A DNA stretch of 35,876 nt, taken from an uncultured bacterium. GTDB taxonomy: Bacteria; Bacillota; Clostridia; Oscillospirales; Acutalibacteraceae. The translations under genes were made by a program, and so were the position numbers. The stretch is taken from contig CASFDQ010000142.1 in the NCBI GenBank assembly GCA_949293385.1, positions 1 through 35,876 of the forward strand, in the 5' to 3' direction. Numbering within the stretch: position 1 is the stretch's first letter; each line of letters starts with the position of its first letter. Positions 24,202-32,251 of the stretch are shown one piece after another. Under the pieces are notes generated by a model. That model made no database searches. It worked only from the letters and a program-made list of their open reading frames with translations, and was not told the origin of the DNA.

Positions 24202-25890
24202 ATGAAAAATATAAACTATCAAACTGATTTGTGTGTTGTTGGTGGCGGAATGGCGGGACTTTGCTGCGCGATTGCAGCTGCACGACACGGTATCAAGGTA
24301 ATTTTAGTGCAGGATCGTCCGGTGCTTGGCGGAAACGCGTCAAGCGAGATCAGAATGTGGATCGGCGGCGCTCACGGCAAGGACAATCGCGAGGGCGGGA
24401 TAATTGAGGAAATTTTTCTTGAAAACTTTTACCAAAATCCGTCGCTGAAATATCCGATTTGGGATAGTGTGCTGTATGAAAAAGCTAAAGCTGAGGATAA
24501 TCTCACTTTGCTATTAAATACAAGTTGCCTTGATGCTACGATGAACTCAAATCGAATCACCGACATCAAGGCTTGGCAATCAAACGCCGAGACCTTCCAT
24601 ATTATTTCCGCCTCGTATTTTGCAGATTGCTCCGGCGATTCGATTTTAGCGCCCTTGAGCGGAGCAAAGTGTATGTATGGCAGGGAGGCAAAGTCCGAGT
24701 TTGGGGAACGGATTCCACCCGATGTTGCCGACAAAAAGACGATGGGTATGAGCTGTCTGTTTCAAATTCGCGAAACCGATCATAAGGTGGATTTTATTTC
24801 GCCTTCGTGGGCATACCGATATGAATCGGATGCGGAGCTCCCCTATAAAGAGCACGATATAAACACCAACTTTTGGTGGATTGAGCTTGGTGGTGAATGG
24901 GATTGTATTCACGATACAGACAGATGCCGTGACGAGCTACTGAAAATCTGCTACGGTGTATGGGATCATATGAAAAATCACGGGGATCATGGTGTAGATA
25001 ATTGGGAACTTGAGTGGATAGGCTTTCTGCCCGGAAAGCGAGAAAGTCGTCGCTACATCGGCAAATATATTGTCACACAAAACGATGTTGAGGCCGAGGG
25101 TAGATTTGACGATATCGTAGCATATGCGGGCTGGTCAATGGATGATCATTTCCCCGAGGGATTTTATTACACAAAGGGGCATCCAACGATCTATCATCCC
25201 GCTCCTCAACCATGGGGACTTCCGCTCAGATGCATGGTATCGGAAAACATTGAAAATCTTGTTTTTGCGGGAAGAAACATCAGCGTTACTCACGCTGCGC
25301 TTTCTTCGTCCCGTGTGATGGCGACCTGCGCCATTCTCGGTCAGGCTCTCGGTACGGCGGTAGCTCAAGCAATACACAGCAGATGTAAGGTTGAAAACGT
25401 GGATATCGGCGTACTTCAACAAACTCTCATGGCTGATGATTGCTATATCCCGTGGCATGAGAGAGAAGTACCGATGACGACACGGCAGGCAAAATGCAAC
25501 ACTGAAGTAATTAGAAACGGTAAAGATCGAGGTGAAGAGAATCTTTGGACCGGCAGTGTGGGTGATTTTATTGAATATGAACTTTATAAAGACACCGATA
25601 TTTCCGAAATACGCCTTGTTTTCGACAACGATATGAATCGGAAATATCACAACATGCCTTGTAATTATCCGCTGGTTCAGACCAAATTTAAGCTTCCGAA
25701 AGCTTTGATAAAGGAATATCGGATCGAAGGTGAGAATGCAGACGGCGAACTCTTTGTGCTATCTGTGTCAGACAATCATCAGCGCTTTGTTCGACATAAT
25801 GTTACATGGAAGGTTAAAAAAGTTCGGTTTATTCCGATATCAACTCACGGATGTGAAGATTTTCGCCTGTTCGATTTTGAAATAAATTAA
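24202..25890 (+). CDS. FAD-dependent oxidoreductase with C-terminal beta-sandwich
   Basis: Flavoprotein of the FAD-oxidored (PF12831-like) family, found in many sugar- or polysaccharide-use gene sets; the substrate is unknown. The 562 residues start with a Rossmann FAD-binding site CVVGGGMAGLCCAIAAARHG (10-30) and GGNASSEIRMWIGGAHG (43-60), a conserved YFADCSGDS motif, and close the FAD fold with NLVFAGRNISVTHAALSSSRVMATCAILGQALGTA near residues 350-390. The last about 130 residues (NLWTGSVGDFIEYELYKDTDISEIRLVFDND) look like a beta-sandwich of carbohydrate-binding type. ATG preceded by AGGAGAG. Codon use (more TTG, GCG, GAA) differs from nearby core genes. Single-gene unit, paired with the divergent regulator. 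Confidence 0.87.
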   Translation: MKNINYQTDLCVVGGGMAGLCCAIAAARHGIKVILVQDRPVLGGNASSEIRMWIGGAHGKDNREGGIIEEIFLENFYQNPSLKYPIWDSVLYEKAKAEDNLTLLLNTSCLDATMNSNRITDIKAWQSNAETFHIISASYFADCSGDSILAPLSGAKCMYGREAKSEFGERIPPDVADKKTMGMSCLFQIRETDHKVDFISPSWAYRYESDAELPYKEHDINTNFWWIELGGEWDCIHDTDRCRDELLKICYGVWDHMKNHGDHGVDNWELEWIGFLPGKRESRRYIGKYIVTQNDVEAEGRFDDIVAYAGWSMDDHFPEGFYYTKGHPTIYHPAPQPWGLPLRCMVSENIENLVFAGRNISVTHAALSSSRVMATCAILGQALGTAVAQAIHSRCKVENVDIGVLQQTLMADDCYIPWHEREVPMTTRQAKCNTEVIRNGKDRGEENLWTGSVGDFIEYELYKDTDISEIRLVFDNDMNRKYHNMPCNYPLVQTKFKLPKALIKEYRIEGENADGELFVLSVSDNHQRFVRHNVTWKVKKVRFIPISTHGCEDFRLFDFEIN

Positions 25891-25918
25891 ATTTGTGAGT
25901 GGCGTTTTTCGTTAAAAC

Positions 25919-25934
25919 GGACTCGAACCCGAGA
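25919..25934. repeat. Right copy of a T-arm-like direct repeat
   Basis: GGACTCGAACCCGAGA, the partner of 23194-23209. The following about 95 bases up to the terminator hold no gene that can be recognised. Confidence 0.5.
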
Positions 25935-26027
25935 GGGTTTTGCGGGACGGCTGGAGCAAGCACGTCCCCTACAAGATATCAATAAAATCTGAGCAAAGCA
26001 TATAGACGGCAGAGTCCGTTAGCACAC

Positions 26028-26070
26028 AAAAAAGAAGTAACTTTTGTCAGACAAAAGTTACTTCTTTTTT
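26028..26070. terminator. Bidirectional terminator between convergent genes
   Basis: Perfect 20-base inverted repeat (AAAAAAGAAGTAACTTTTGT and its complement) with a three-base loop. It serves the FAD oxidoreductase gene on the plus strand and overlaps the stop codon of the amidohydrolase on the minus strand. Confidence 0.9.
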
Positions 26071-27421
26071 ATTTTATTCGTATTTCGCCCTTTTCGAGGT
26101 ATTCGACGCGGCTTCCGCTTTTTCTTATCAAGTCCTGATAAGAGAGGAATTCTTCCTTGGTTTTATAGGTTGGGGTATAGCTTTCGGCAATTAGCTTTGC
26201 CCTTTCTCCGCCGTTTTCGAGAAGGGTTTTGATAAGAGCCACCTGCCACATAGCATTTGTTACGCAGGCAGTAACGGGGTCGGTTATATAATAATCGTTT
26301 CCGTGACCTTTACCCACCGAGCCTCCCATATAGGGATGAATAATCGGCATAAGCATAGCAAGGTCACCCATATCCATAGTTCCTCCCCCAACTCCGTCGA
26401 AGGATTCTCCGCATCCAAGAGTCGGGGTATCGGTAAAGGGGATTATCTTATCGAAAGCCTCTTTTGCGGCGGCGGCAAGGTTTTTATCGTGAAGCAGAGG
26501 CGCATAGCCCGGCTCGTCGGTTATTTCGATCTCTACCCCGAAGGAAATTGCCGCACCGATAAGAGCGCGGTTGATCTTTTCGTTTTCCCGCTCTAAGGCT
26601 TCGGTTGTAACGGCACGGAGCATACTCTCTATCTTTGCGGTTTCGGGGATATTATTCACCATATCGCCGCCCGAGGTCATAATAGGATGCCAGCGGACGT
26701 GATCCTCATCCCTGAAGGTTTCACGGAGAGCGTTGACGGCGGCAAGACCTGCATTTGCGGCATAGAGGGCGTTTTTACCAAGCCAGGGCGCTCCGCCTGC
26801 GTGGGCGGCGACCCCCTTATAGGTTACGGTCTTTCCTATAAAACCAAGGGAACGTCCCCCGTGGCTTACGTGGGCTCCCCCTGCGGTGTGAACCATAAAG
26901 GCAAGATCGACCCCGTCGAAATATCCTCGGGAAAGGAATTCGCTCTTTCCGCCCGTATATTTTATAATTCCTTTATCTCTAAGCTCGGCTCGATATTCCA
27001 TTTCGATGCTTTCCTCGGCAGGAACGACACAAAGCATTATTTTACCGCTTAAATCCTTCAGGACGTTTTCATCCTTTAATGCGGCGGCGACCCCCAGCAT
27101 TGCAGCGCACTGCGCATTATGACCGCAGGCGTGAACTGCACCCGTTTCGGGATCGGCCTCGGGATGACTTTTACAAATTACCGCATCGAGCTCGGCGAGA
27201 GCCAAAACGGTGGGTCCTTGTCTTCCCGTATCAACCGTAGTATAAAATCCGGTTATACCCTCTGCTCTTGTTATTTCATAGCCGAGGTTTTCAAACTGTT
27301 CTTCCATATATTTGGAGGTTTTAAACTCCTTAAAGCCGGTTTCCGGATTTTGCCAGATATATCTTTCGGCAGCAAGTATCAGCTCGCGGTATTTATTTAC
27401 AGCATTTACAATTTTCTGCAT
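26069..27421 (-). CDS. M20-family amidohydrolase (AbgB-like)
   Basis: Zinc-type peptidase/amidohydrolase of the M20D group, which cleaves aminoacyl or p-aminobenzoyl amides. The 450 residues contain RYIWQNPETGFKEFKTS, ALAELDAV, HACGHNAQCAAMLG (metal-binding His), VVPAEESIE (general base and ligand glutamates), a dimerisation domain starting HVSHGGRSLGFIGKTVTYKGVAAHAGGAPWLGKNAL, and SGGDMVNNIPETAKIE. Closest in layout to the p-aminobenzoyl-glutamate hydrolase subunit B group; exact substrate uncertain. ATG follows GGGGAG/TAGGG. Monocistronic with its own promoter and terminator. Confidence 0.9.
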   Translation of the reverse strand: MQKIVNAVNKYRELILAAERYIWQNPETGFKEFKTSKYMEEQFENLGYEITRAEGITGFYTTVDTGRQGPTVLALAELDAVICKSHPEADPETGAVHACGHNAQCAAMLGVAAALKDENVLKDLSGKIMLCVVPAEESIEMEYRAELRDKGIIKYTGGKSEFLSRGYFDGVDLAFMVHTAGGAHVSHGGRSLGFIGKTVTYKGVAAHAGGAPWLGKNALYAANAGLAAVNALRETFRDEDHVRWHPIMTSGGDMVNNIPETAKIESMLRAVTTEALERENEKINRALIGAAISFGVEIEITDEPGYAPLLHDKNLAAAAKEAFDKIIPFTDTPTLGCGESFDGVGGGTMDMGDLAMLMPIIHPYMGGSVGKGHGNDYYITDPVTACVTNAMWQVALIKTLLENGGERAKLIAESYTPTYKTKEEFLSYQDLIRKSGSRVEYLEKGEIRIK

Positions 27422-27450
27422 AACCCTACTCCCCTATTTTTTATACTTTA

Positions 27451-27479
27451 TTTATATAATAAAACCAATTAAAAATCAA
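27451..27479 (-). promoter_or_regulatory. Promoter of the M20 amidohydrolase
   Basis: -35 TTGATT (27479-27474), 17-base spacer, -10 TATAAA (27456-27451), about 25 bases upstream of the ATG. Confidence 0.7.
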
Positions 27480-27884
27480 TCCACAATTTAGGGAGTTTGG
27501 AAACCGACTGCTATCAGGTCATTTTTACGGGGGTGAATTTACCGTCGACTATTTACAGCTTATCGATACAGATACTTTTTTATTAAATATATCATTGCTC
27601 TGCCACCCTTGTCAATGAAGAGGATTGATAACTTATTGCTTGGGATAAACAAAAACGCCCCTCCGAGGAGGGGCGAAGTATTTGACGTCAAACAACCTTT
27701 TTGAAGATGTCGTTAGTCGAAGCGCTCTGCTGTGCGGTATCGTCGGGGCTGACGTAAGATTCCTTTTAGGGAGTCAAGAACTGTTTTAAAAGAATATCGG
27801 CAAGCAAAATATCTCTTGTTTTTTTGCTCGACAATAATTGCCTTACTCCCCCGAACGGCGGAAGTAAGGCGAAAGTTATTAAGA
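27480..27884. other. Intergenic region downstream of the beta-helix gene
   Basis: About 400 bases between the M20 promoter and the stop of the surface-protein gene. It holds a terminator at 27651-27675 and a second stem-loop at 27840-27870 (GCCTTACT with AGTAAGGC arms, GC-rich interior, no U run) starting 15 bases after that gene's stop. A 70-codon minus-strand frame crosses the region but lacks a ribosome binding site and was not called. The stretch 27482-27650 shows nothing recognisable. Confidence 0.5.
27651..27675 (-). terminator. Terminator downstream of the surface beta-helix gene
   Basis: Perfect nine-base GC-rich arms CGCCCCTCC and GGAGGGGCG with a two-base centre and five U residues on the minus strand. 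It lies about 210 bases past the stop codon. Confidence 0.82.
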
Positions 27885-30044
27885 TTAGTCGTGATCAACG
27901 GTAGCGTTGTCGATTTTTGCACCATTTACATTGATTGTCGTCATTGCACCGTCGGTACCATCCCACTTGGAAATAAATACCATATCTCCGTTTGCAGGAG
28001 CGGTACAGCCGTCGAGGTTGACCTCGATACCGACAGAGAATGTACTGCTGTTGATTTCAACGGCACCCTCAGAATCGTTCTTCGTGGTAGTAAAGGTACA
28101 ATTCTTGAAGTTTACGACCTGCTTACCACCGTCAATATCCTGATCCTTAAAGCAGTTTACAGCGCGATCACCATAGATAAAGTAGCAGTCAATAAAGTTG
28201 ATGTTCTTCGCACCATAGGTCCAAACCGAATGAGGCTCTCCGGTATTGGCACTGGAATCGATCACACAGTTTTCAAAGGTAACGTTCTCACCGTACAGGA
28301 ACTGCATACCCGTAATTTTGCAGTTTTTATAGATCAAACTTTTGGTGTTGGCAAATCCCATATAGATGTTTCCGGAACCGTCGTTAAAATTAAGGGTAAC
28401 GCCCTCGAATACGAGAGATGCACCGGTAACAAACTGATCTCTTGTATCAACGTCGCTTACATCAATAACAGTGGCCTTAGTACCCGTGATAGTCAAGGTC
28501 TTACCTTGAAGGTTGACATCGCTACCATCAAGCATGCTGTAGTTGCCTGCGGCAAGAACAACGCTTTCTTCTCCGCCCTTAATAGCATTATCAAGTGCGG
28601 TCTGATTGTTAGCGGCAACGCCCTTTGCAACAGTGTATGTGCCGTCGCCGTTGTCAAGAACACTGTATCCGTCAGCAATTGTATTGTTTAGCTGATTCTT
28701 AGTAAACTTTGCGTCTGCAGCAAAATTACCACCATAAACGGTGACGGTATGAGTGCTGGTGGCGTGGAAAGATTGTCCGTCATAGGACAGTTCAAAGTCG
28801 CCGCCATAAATATCGGTAGTGGCAGTTTCGCCGTTAAATCTCCAACCGCCATAGAAAGAACCGTCGTTAATTACAACCTTACCATTCTTCTCGTAGGTGA
28901 AGATGTAAGGATCATATTCTTGCAAAGCACCGGAAACATTTTTGAATGTACCGCCGTTGATAGTGATAGTGCCGTTGCTTGATGCGTTAAACATGGCATT
29001 TGTCTGCCCGTTGACAGTTGCATCAAAATTACCGCCGTTAATTACTACGTCAGAGTTCTCGGCCTTTAAGGTATGCTGATAAACACCATCCTGCCAACGA
29101 GAAGAAGCATAGAAATTACCGTCTTCAATTGTGACAGTTCCCGCAGTAGAGCGGATAAATCCGAGACCGCTGACGGTACCGTTGCCCGAAATTACGAGGT
29201 CACCCTTGTTTTCAAATACGTATCCGTTGTTATTGGTAATCGTCTTGCCGTTCAGATCGAGCTCTACGTTAACACCTGCAGGAACAGTCATAGCTTCTGT
29301 AACGGTGATATCGGAAATCACTTTATAGGTACCGCCATTTTTGAGAGCGGCTTCGAGTGCAGAAGGGGTGCTGATCTCGCCGTCGTAATCGGCAAATACG
29401 TCGTAGTCGTTTCCGAAAGAGTCGGACTCTGCGGCAAGCTGGGTAGCAAATACCTTAATAGTAAAGCTGTCGCCGACCTGCTTGTTCATATACTCGTTAC
29501 CTGCGGTCTCCTTCATCTTAAGGGCGATAGTGATAACGTCGTCGGTGTTGGCGGCAAGCTCACCCTGAGCGGTGGTGCTCATATTTCCGAGAACGCTTGT
29601 GAGGGTTCCCATGGGGGTAACACCTGCAAGAGCGGTACGGTCGGCGATCTGCTGCGCGGGATCGAAATAGTATACGTCGATCACGTCGGTAAGGTCGCTG
29701 ACGCTTCCGTTTGCCTCGATAACTACCTTATACTTAAGAGCAAGGCTTCCCTCGTTGCCGATCTTGATGTGGCGAACGGTAGTATAGCCGGGCTCCCAGA
29801 GGTTGTAGTCGAAGATAGCGTCGGTCGAAGCGTCCTTCCATGCAGCGTCGTCGGGGTCGGCAGGAGCATCCTTACCGTCCATCCATTCGAGGGTTACGTC
29901 GAGGTTGCCCGACTTAATAATGTTATTAGCCGAGGTAACCGAGTCGGTAAACCAAGCGAAGGTGGAGCCGACGAGCATCGATACGCAAACTACTAAAGAA
30001 AGTAAGCTCGCGAGCAATGCTTTTTTGGTTGATTTTGTTTTCAT
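27885..30044 (-). CDS. Secreted SipW-type signal protein with beta-helix repeats
   Basis: Predicted exported protein of 719 residues. Residues 1-50 form a SipW-dependent signal as in TasA/CalY matrix proteins: KKALLASLLSLVVCVSMLVGSTFAWFTDSVTSANN, followed by a TasA/camelysin-like domain to about 210 (IIKSGNLDVTLEW, EPGYTTVRHIKIGNEGSLALKYKVV). From about 230 to 700 it consists of pectin-lyase-fold repeats with recurring GGxF/GGNF turns (VVINGGNFDATVNG, TITINGGTFKNVSG, VVINDGSFYGGW, TVYGGNFAADAKF), then a second helix block with FENCVID/FIDCYFIY/FKNCTFTT. No sortase motif or C-terminal anchor is seen. No sipW peptidase is in the window. No catalytic triad could be assigned, so it may be a structural or adhesive surface protein. 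Strong GGAGG site upstream of the ATG. Third-position use seems to shift from the N-terminal to the repeat region, suggesting a chimeric origin. Confidence 0.85.
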   Translation of the reverse strand: MKTKSTKKALLASLLSLVVCVSMLVGSTFAWFTDSVTSANNIIKSGNLDVTLEWMDGKDAPADPDDAAWKDASTDAIFDYNLWEPGYTTVRHIKIGNEGSLALKYKVVIEANGSVSDLTDVIDVYYFDPAQQIADRTALAGVTPMGTLTSVLGNMSTTAQGELAANTDDVITIALKMKETAGNEYMNKQVGDSFTIKVFATQLAAESDSFGNDYDVFADYDGEISTPSALEAALKNGGTYKVISDITVTEAMTVPAGVNVELDLNGKTITNNNGYVFENKGDLVISGNGTVSGLGFIRSTAGTVTIEDGNFYASSRWQDGVYQHTLKAENSDVVINGGNFDATVNGQTNAMFNASSNGTITINGGTFKNVSGALQEYDPYIFTYEKNGKVVINDGSFYGGWRFNGETATTDIYGGDFELSYDGQSFHATSTHTVTVYGGNFAADAKFTKNQLNNTIADGYSVLDNGDGTYTVAKGVAANNQTALDNAIKGGEESVVLAAGNYSMLDGSDVNLQGKTLTITGTKATVIDVSDVDTRDQFVTGASLVFEGVTLNFNDGSGNIYMGFANTKSLIYKNCKITGMQFLYGENVTFENCVIDSSANTGEPHSVWTYGAKNINFIDCYFIYGDRAVNCFKDQDIDGGKQVVNFKNCTFTTTKNDSEGAVEINSSTFSVGIEVNLDGCTAPANGDMVFISKWDGTDGAMTTINVNGAKIDNATVDHD

Positions 30045-30242
30045 TTTATTTTCCTCCTGTGAGATAGTTAAAACCGAAGATCTTGCGGGAGTTTCGATCT
30101 TATTATTGGCCTCTAAGATCTAAAATGGAATTCCGTCCCGAAGGATTTTGTGCAATATGTACAATAAAACCAACAAAGCCCCCCCCCCGATGGTCAAAAT
30201 GACCAAATTCGAGGAGAGGCTTCGTTTTTTCTTCGATTTTAC
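30045..30242 (-). promoter_or_regulatory. Long structured leader of the beta-helix gene
   Basis: About 200 bases of untranslated leader. It contains the palindrome TGGTCAAAATGACCA (30191-30205), the C10/G10 tract, and three related blocks: GATCTTA on the minus strand at 30120-30114, TAAGATC at 30102-30096, and AAGATCTT at 30084-30077. Block two can pair with either block one or block three, giving mutually exclusive hairpins close to the ribosome binding site. No known riboswitch class is recognised. Confidence 0.45.
30179..30188. repeat. C10 (G10 on the transcribed sense) homopolymer tract
   Basis: Ten consecutive C on the plus strand, read as G10 in the leader of the beta-helix gene about 55-65 bases after its predicted transcription start. 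Tracts of this length are prone to slippage. Confidence 0.8.
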
Positions 30243-30248
30243 GCTTAT

Positions 30249-30276
30249 ATTATAGCACTATTTTTTAAAATTTCAA
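30249..30276 (-). promoter_or_regulatory. Promoter of the beta-helix gene
   Basis: -35 TTGAAA (30276-30271), 16-base spacer, -10 TATAAT (30254-30249). The 130 bases between it and the GH2 promoter are AT-rich with no gene. Confidence 0.75.
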
Positions 30277-30407
30277 GTGTTTTTTGTAAGTAAATACATA
30301 TTTGAAATTTGTGCTGTCGTTTTACGCGGCGTGGTATCGCCTTTAAACCTGATGCTAAGATATAATACTCGACTTATATTCCTCACATTTTTAATTGTAA
30401 TATCCAT

Positions 30408-30436
30408 TTGATTTTGACGTTTTTTAATTATAATAA
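30408..30436 (+). promoter_or_regulatory. Promoter of the GH2 gene
   Basis: -35 TTGATT (30408-30413), 17-base spacer, -10 TAATAA (30431-30436), followed by about 22 bases and the TAGGAG ribosome binding site. Confidence 0.6.
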
Positions 30437-30464
30437 AATAAAAACTCTAATAGGAGTGCTTTAT

Positions 30465-32192
30465 ATGAGCATACCGAGAAAAGAATATCCGAGACCTCAG
30501 TTTATGCGCGAGGGTTGGATGAATTTAAACGGCAAGTGGCAGTTTGAGATCGATAACGGCCGAAGCGGCGAGGCAAGAGGGCTTCAAAGCGAGGGCGTTT
30601 CACTGTCGGATGAGATCACCGTCCCCTTCTGCCCCGAAAGCAGTCTTTCGGGAATAGGTCACAAGGATTTTATCTACGGGGTGTGGTATAAGCGAAAGGT
30701 CACTCTTGAGTCTCTTTCCGAGAAGACCCTTCTTCATTTCGGCGCGGTGGACTATATATGCAGAGCCTTCGTTAACGGACGGTTTGCAGGCGAGCACAAG
30801 GGGGGCTACGTTTCCTTTGCCTTTGATATTACCGACCTGCTCAGGGTAGGAGAAAACGAGATCGCTGTTTATGCGATGGACGATACCAGAGACCAATCTA
30901 TCCCCACGGGAAAGCAATCGGACAGATACGGCTCTCACGGATGCTTTTATACGAGAACTACGGGCATCTGGCAGACGGTATGGCTTGAATTTATGCCCAA
31001 GACTCATATAAAAAGGGTTAAATATTTCCCGAATATTACCGACGGAAGCGTTACGGTTGAGGCCGAGCTTCAAGGCAACGCCGACCTTTCCTGCGAGGTG
31101 TTCTTCGAGGGAAAGGAAATGGGCTCGTATAAGGCTGCGCGGGTCGGAGGAAGCCTTACATTTAATATTCCACTTAAAGAAAAGCACCTTTGGGAGGTTG
31201 GAAAGGGAGACCTTTACGACCTTAAATTCGCCTTCGGAGAGGACAAGGTCGAAAGCTATTTCGGGCTTCGAGAGGTACGTCTCGACGGCTTTAAGTTCCT
31301 TATAAACGGAAAATCGGTATTTCAGCGACTCGTTCTCGATCAGGGCTTTTATCCCGACGGGATCTATACCGCACCTTCGGATGAGGCTCTAAAAAAGGAT
31401 ATCGAGTTATCTATGGCCTGCGGCTTTAACGGAGCAAGACTTCACGAAAAGATCTTCGAAGAACGCTTTTTATATCACGCAGATAAAATGGGCTATATAG
31501 TTTGGGGAGAATATCCCGATTGGGGTTTGAATTTCGCGGACGATACGGGTATTTACTCGGTGCTTCCCGAATGGGTTGAAGAAATGGGCCGCGATTTTAA
31601 TCACCCTGCTATCATCGGATGGTGTCCGAGAAACGAGGTCTGGGAGCAGGCTAAGGCCATGCCCAGCAGAAGGGTTCTCGAAACGGTCTATGATATAACC
31701 AAGGCTCTTGATCCCACCCGACCCTGCATTGATACAAGCGGCGGATATCACGCTCGGACCGATATCTTCGACGTCCACGACTATGACCAAAATCCCGAGA
31801 CCCTTAAGGAGCATTACGATAAGCTTATGACCGAGGGCACAGTTTACGACTGGCTTTCGGCAAGAGACGTTAAACAGGTGTACAGGGGCGAGGCGGTATT
31901 CGTAAGTGAATACGGCGGAATAAAGTGGGTCGACGGAGAGATGGGCGAAAATGACCACCAAAAGAGCTGGGGCTACGGAAACGCTCCCCGTTCGGAGGAG
32001 GAGTTTAAATCCCGCTTTAAGGGACTTACCGACGCTCTTCTCGATAACGATAAGATGTTCGGCCTTTGCTACACTCAGCTTACCGACGTTGAGCAGGAGC
32101 AAAACGGACTTTATACCTACGAACGCAAAGCTAAATTCGATACCAAATTTTTCTACGACGTTATGACAAGAAAGGCGAAAATTGAGGATTAA
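30465..32192 (+). CDS. GH2-family glycoside hydrolase (beta-galactosidase-like)
   Basis: Predicted cytoplasmic exo-glycosidase; no signal peptide. The 575 residues from the ATG at 30465 (AGGAG eight bases upstream) show the N-terminal sugar-binding jelly roll (REGWMNLNGKWQFEID at 15-30; HFGAVDYICRAFVNGRFAGEHKGGY at 91-115), a small immunoglobulin-like domain (about 180-275) and a TIM barrel (about 275-575). The acid/base is E391 in GWCPRNE and the nucleophile is probably E482 in FVSEYGG. It is shorter than LacZ, like the compact GH2 enzymes of gut Firmicutes; beta-galactoside, beta-glucuronide or beta-mannoside specificity cannot be decided. Monocistronic with promoter and terminator. Confidence 0.92.
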   Translation: MSIPRKEYPRPQFMREGWMNLNGKWQFEIDNGRSGEARGLQSEGVSLSDEITVPFCPESSLSGIGHKDFIYGVWYKRKVTLESLSEKTLLHFGAVDYICRAFVNGRFAGEHKGGYVSFAFDITDLLRVGENEIAVYAMDDTRDQSIPTGKQSDRYGSHGCFYTRTTGIWQTVWLEFMPKTHIKRVKYFPNITDGSVTVEAELQGNADLSCEVFFEGKEMGSYKAARVGGSLTFNIPLKEKHLWEVGKGDLYDLKFAFGEDKVESYFGLREVRLDGFKFLINGKSVFQRLVLDQGFYPDGIYTAPSDEALKKDIELSMACGFNGARLHEKIFEERFLYHADKMGYIVWGEYPDWGLNFADDTGIYSVLPEWVEEMGRDFNHPAIIGWCPRNEVWEQAKAMPSRRVLETVYDITKALDPTRPCIDTSGGYHARTDIFDVHDYDQNPETLKEHYDKLMTEGTVYDWLSARDVKQVYRGEAVFVSEYGGIKWVDGEMGENDHQKSWGYGNAPRSEEEFKSRFKGLTDALLDNDKMFGLCYTQLTDVEQEQNGLYTYERKAKFDTKFFYDVMTRKAKIED

Positions 32193-32199
32193 AGTTAAA

Positions 32200-32240
32200 G
32201 GGGCTGTCTCACTAAGGTGAAGTGAGGCAGCCCCATTTTT
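32200..32240. terminator. Terminator between GH2 and U32 genes
   Basis: Fourteen-base arms GGGGCTGTCTCACT and AGTGAGGCAGCCCC with one mismatch and a seven-base loop, followed by ATTTTT on the plus strand. It ends the GH2 gene; the U32 gene converges and stops 12 bases away. Confidence 0.88.
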
Positions 32241-32251
32241 GTTGTTAGGCT

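Noticed and set aside
27480..27650. Small RNA or riboswitch between the M20 and beta-helix genes
   Set aside because: No promoter plus structured transcript plus terminator could be put together; only weak hairpins.
27713..27925. A 70-codon minus-strand frame beyond the end of the beta-helix gene
   Set aside because: No ribosome binding site, overlaps the end of the real gene in another frame, crosses a hairpin, and has no recognisable domain.
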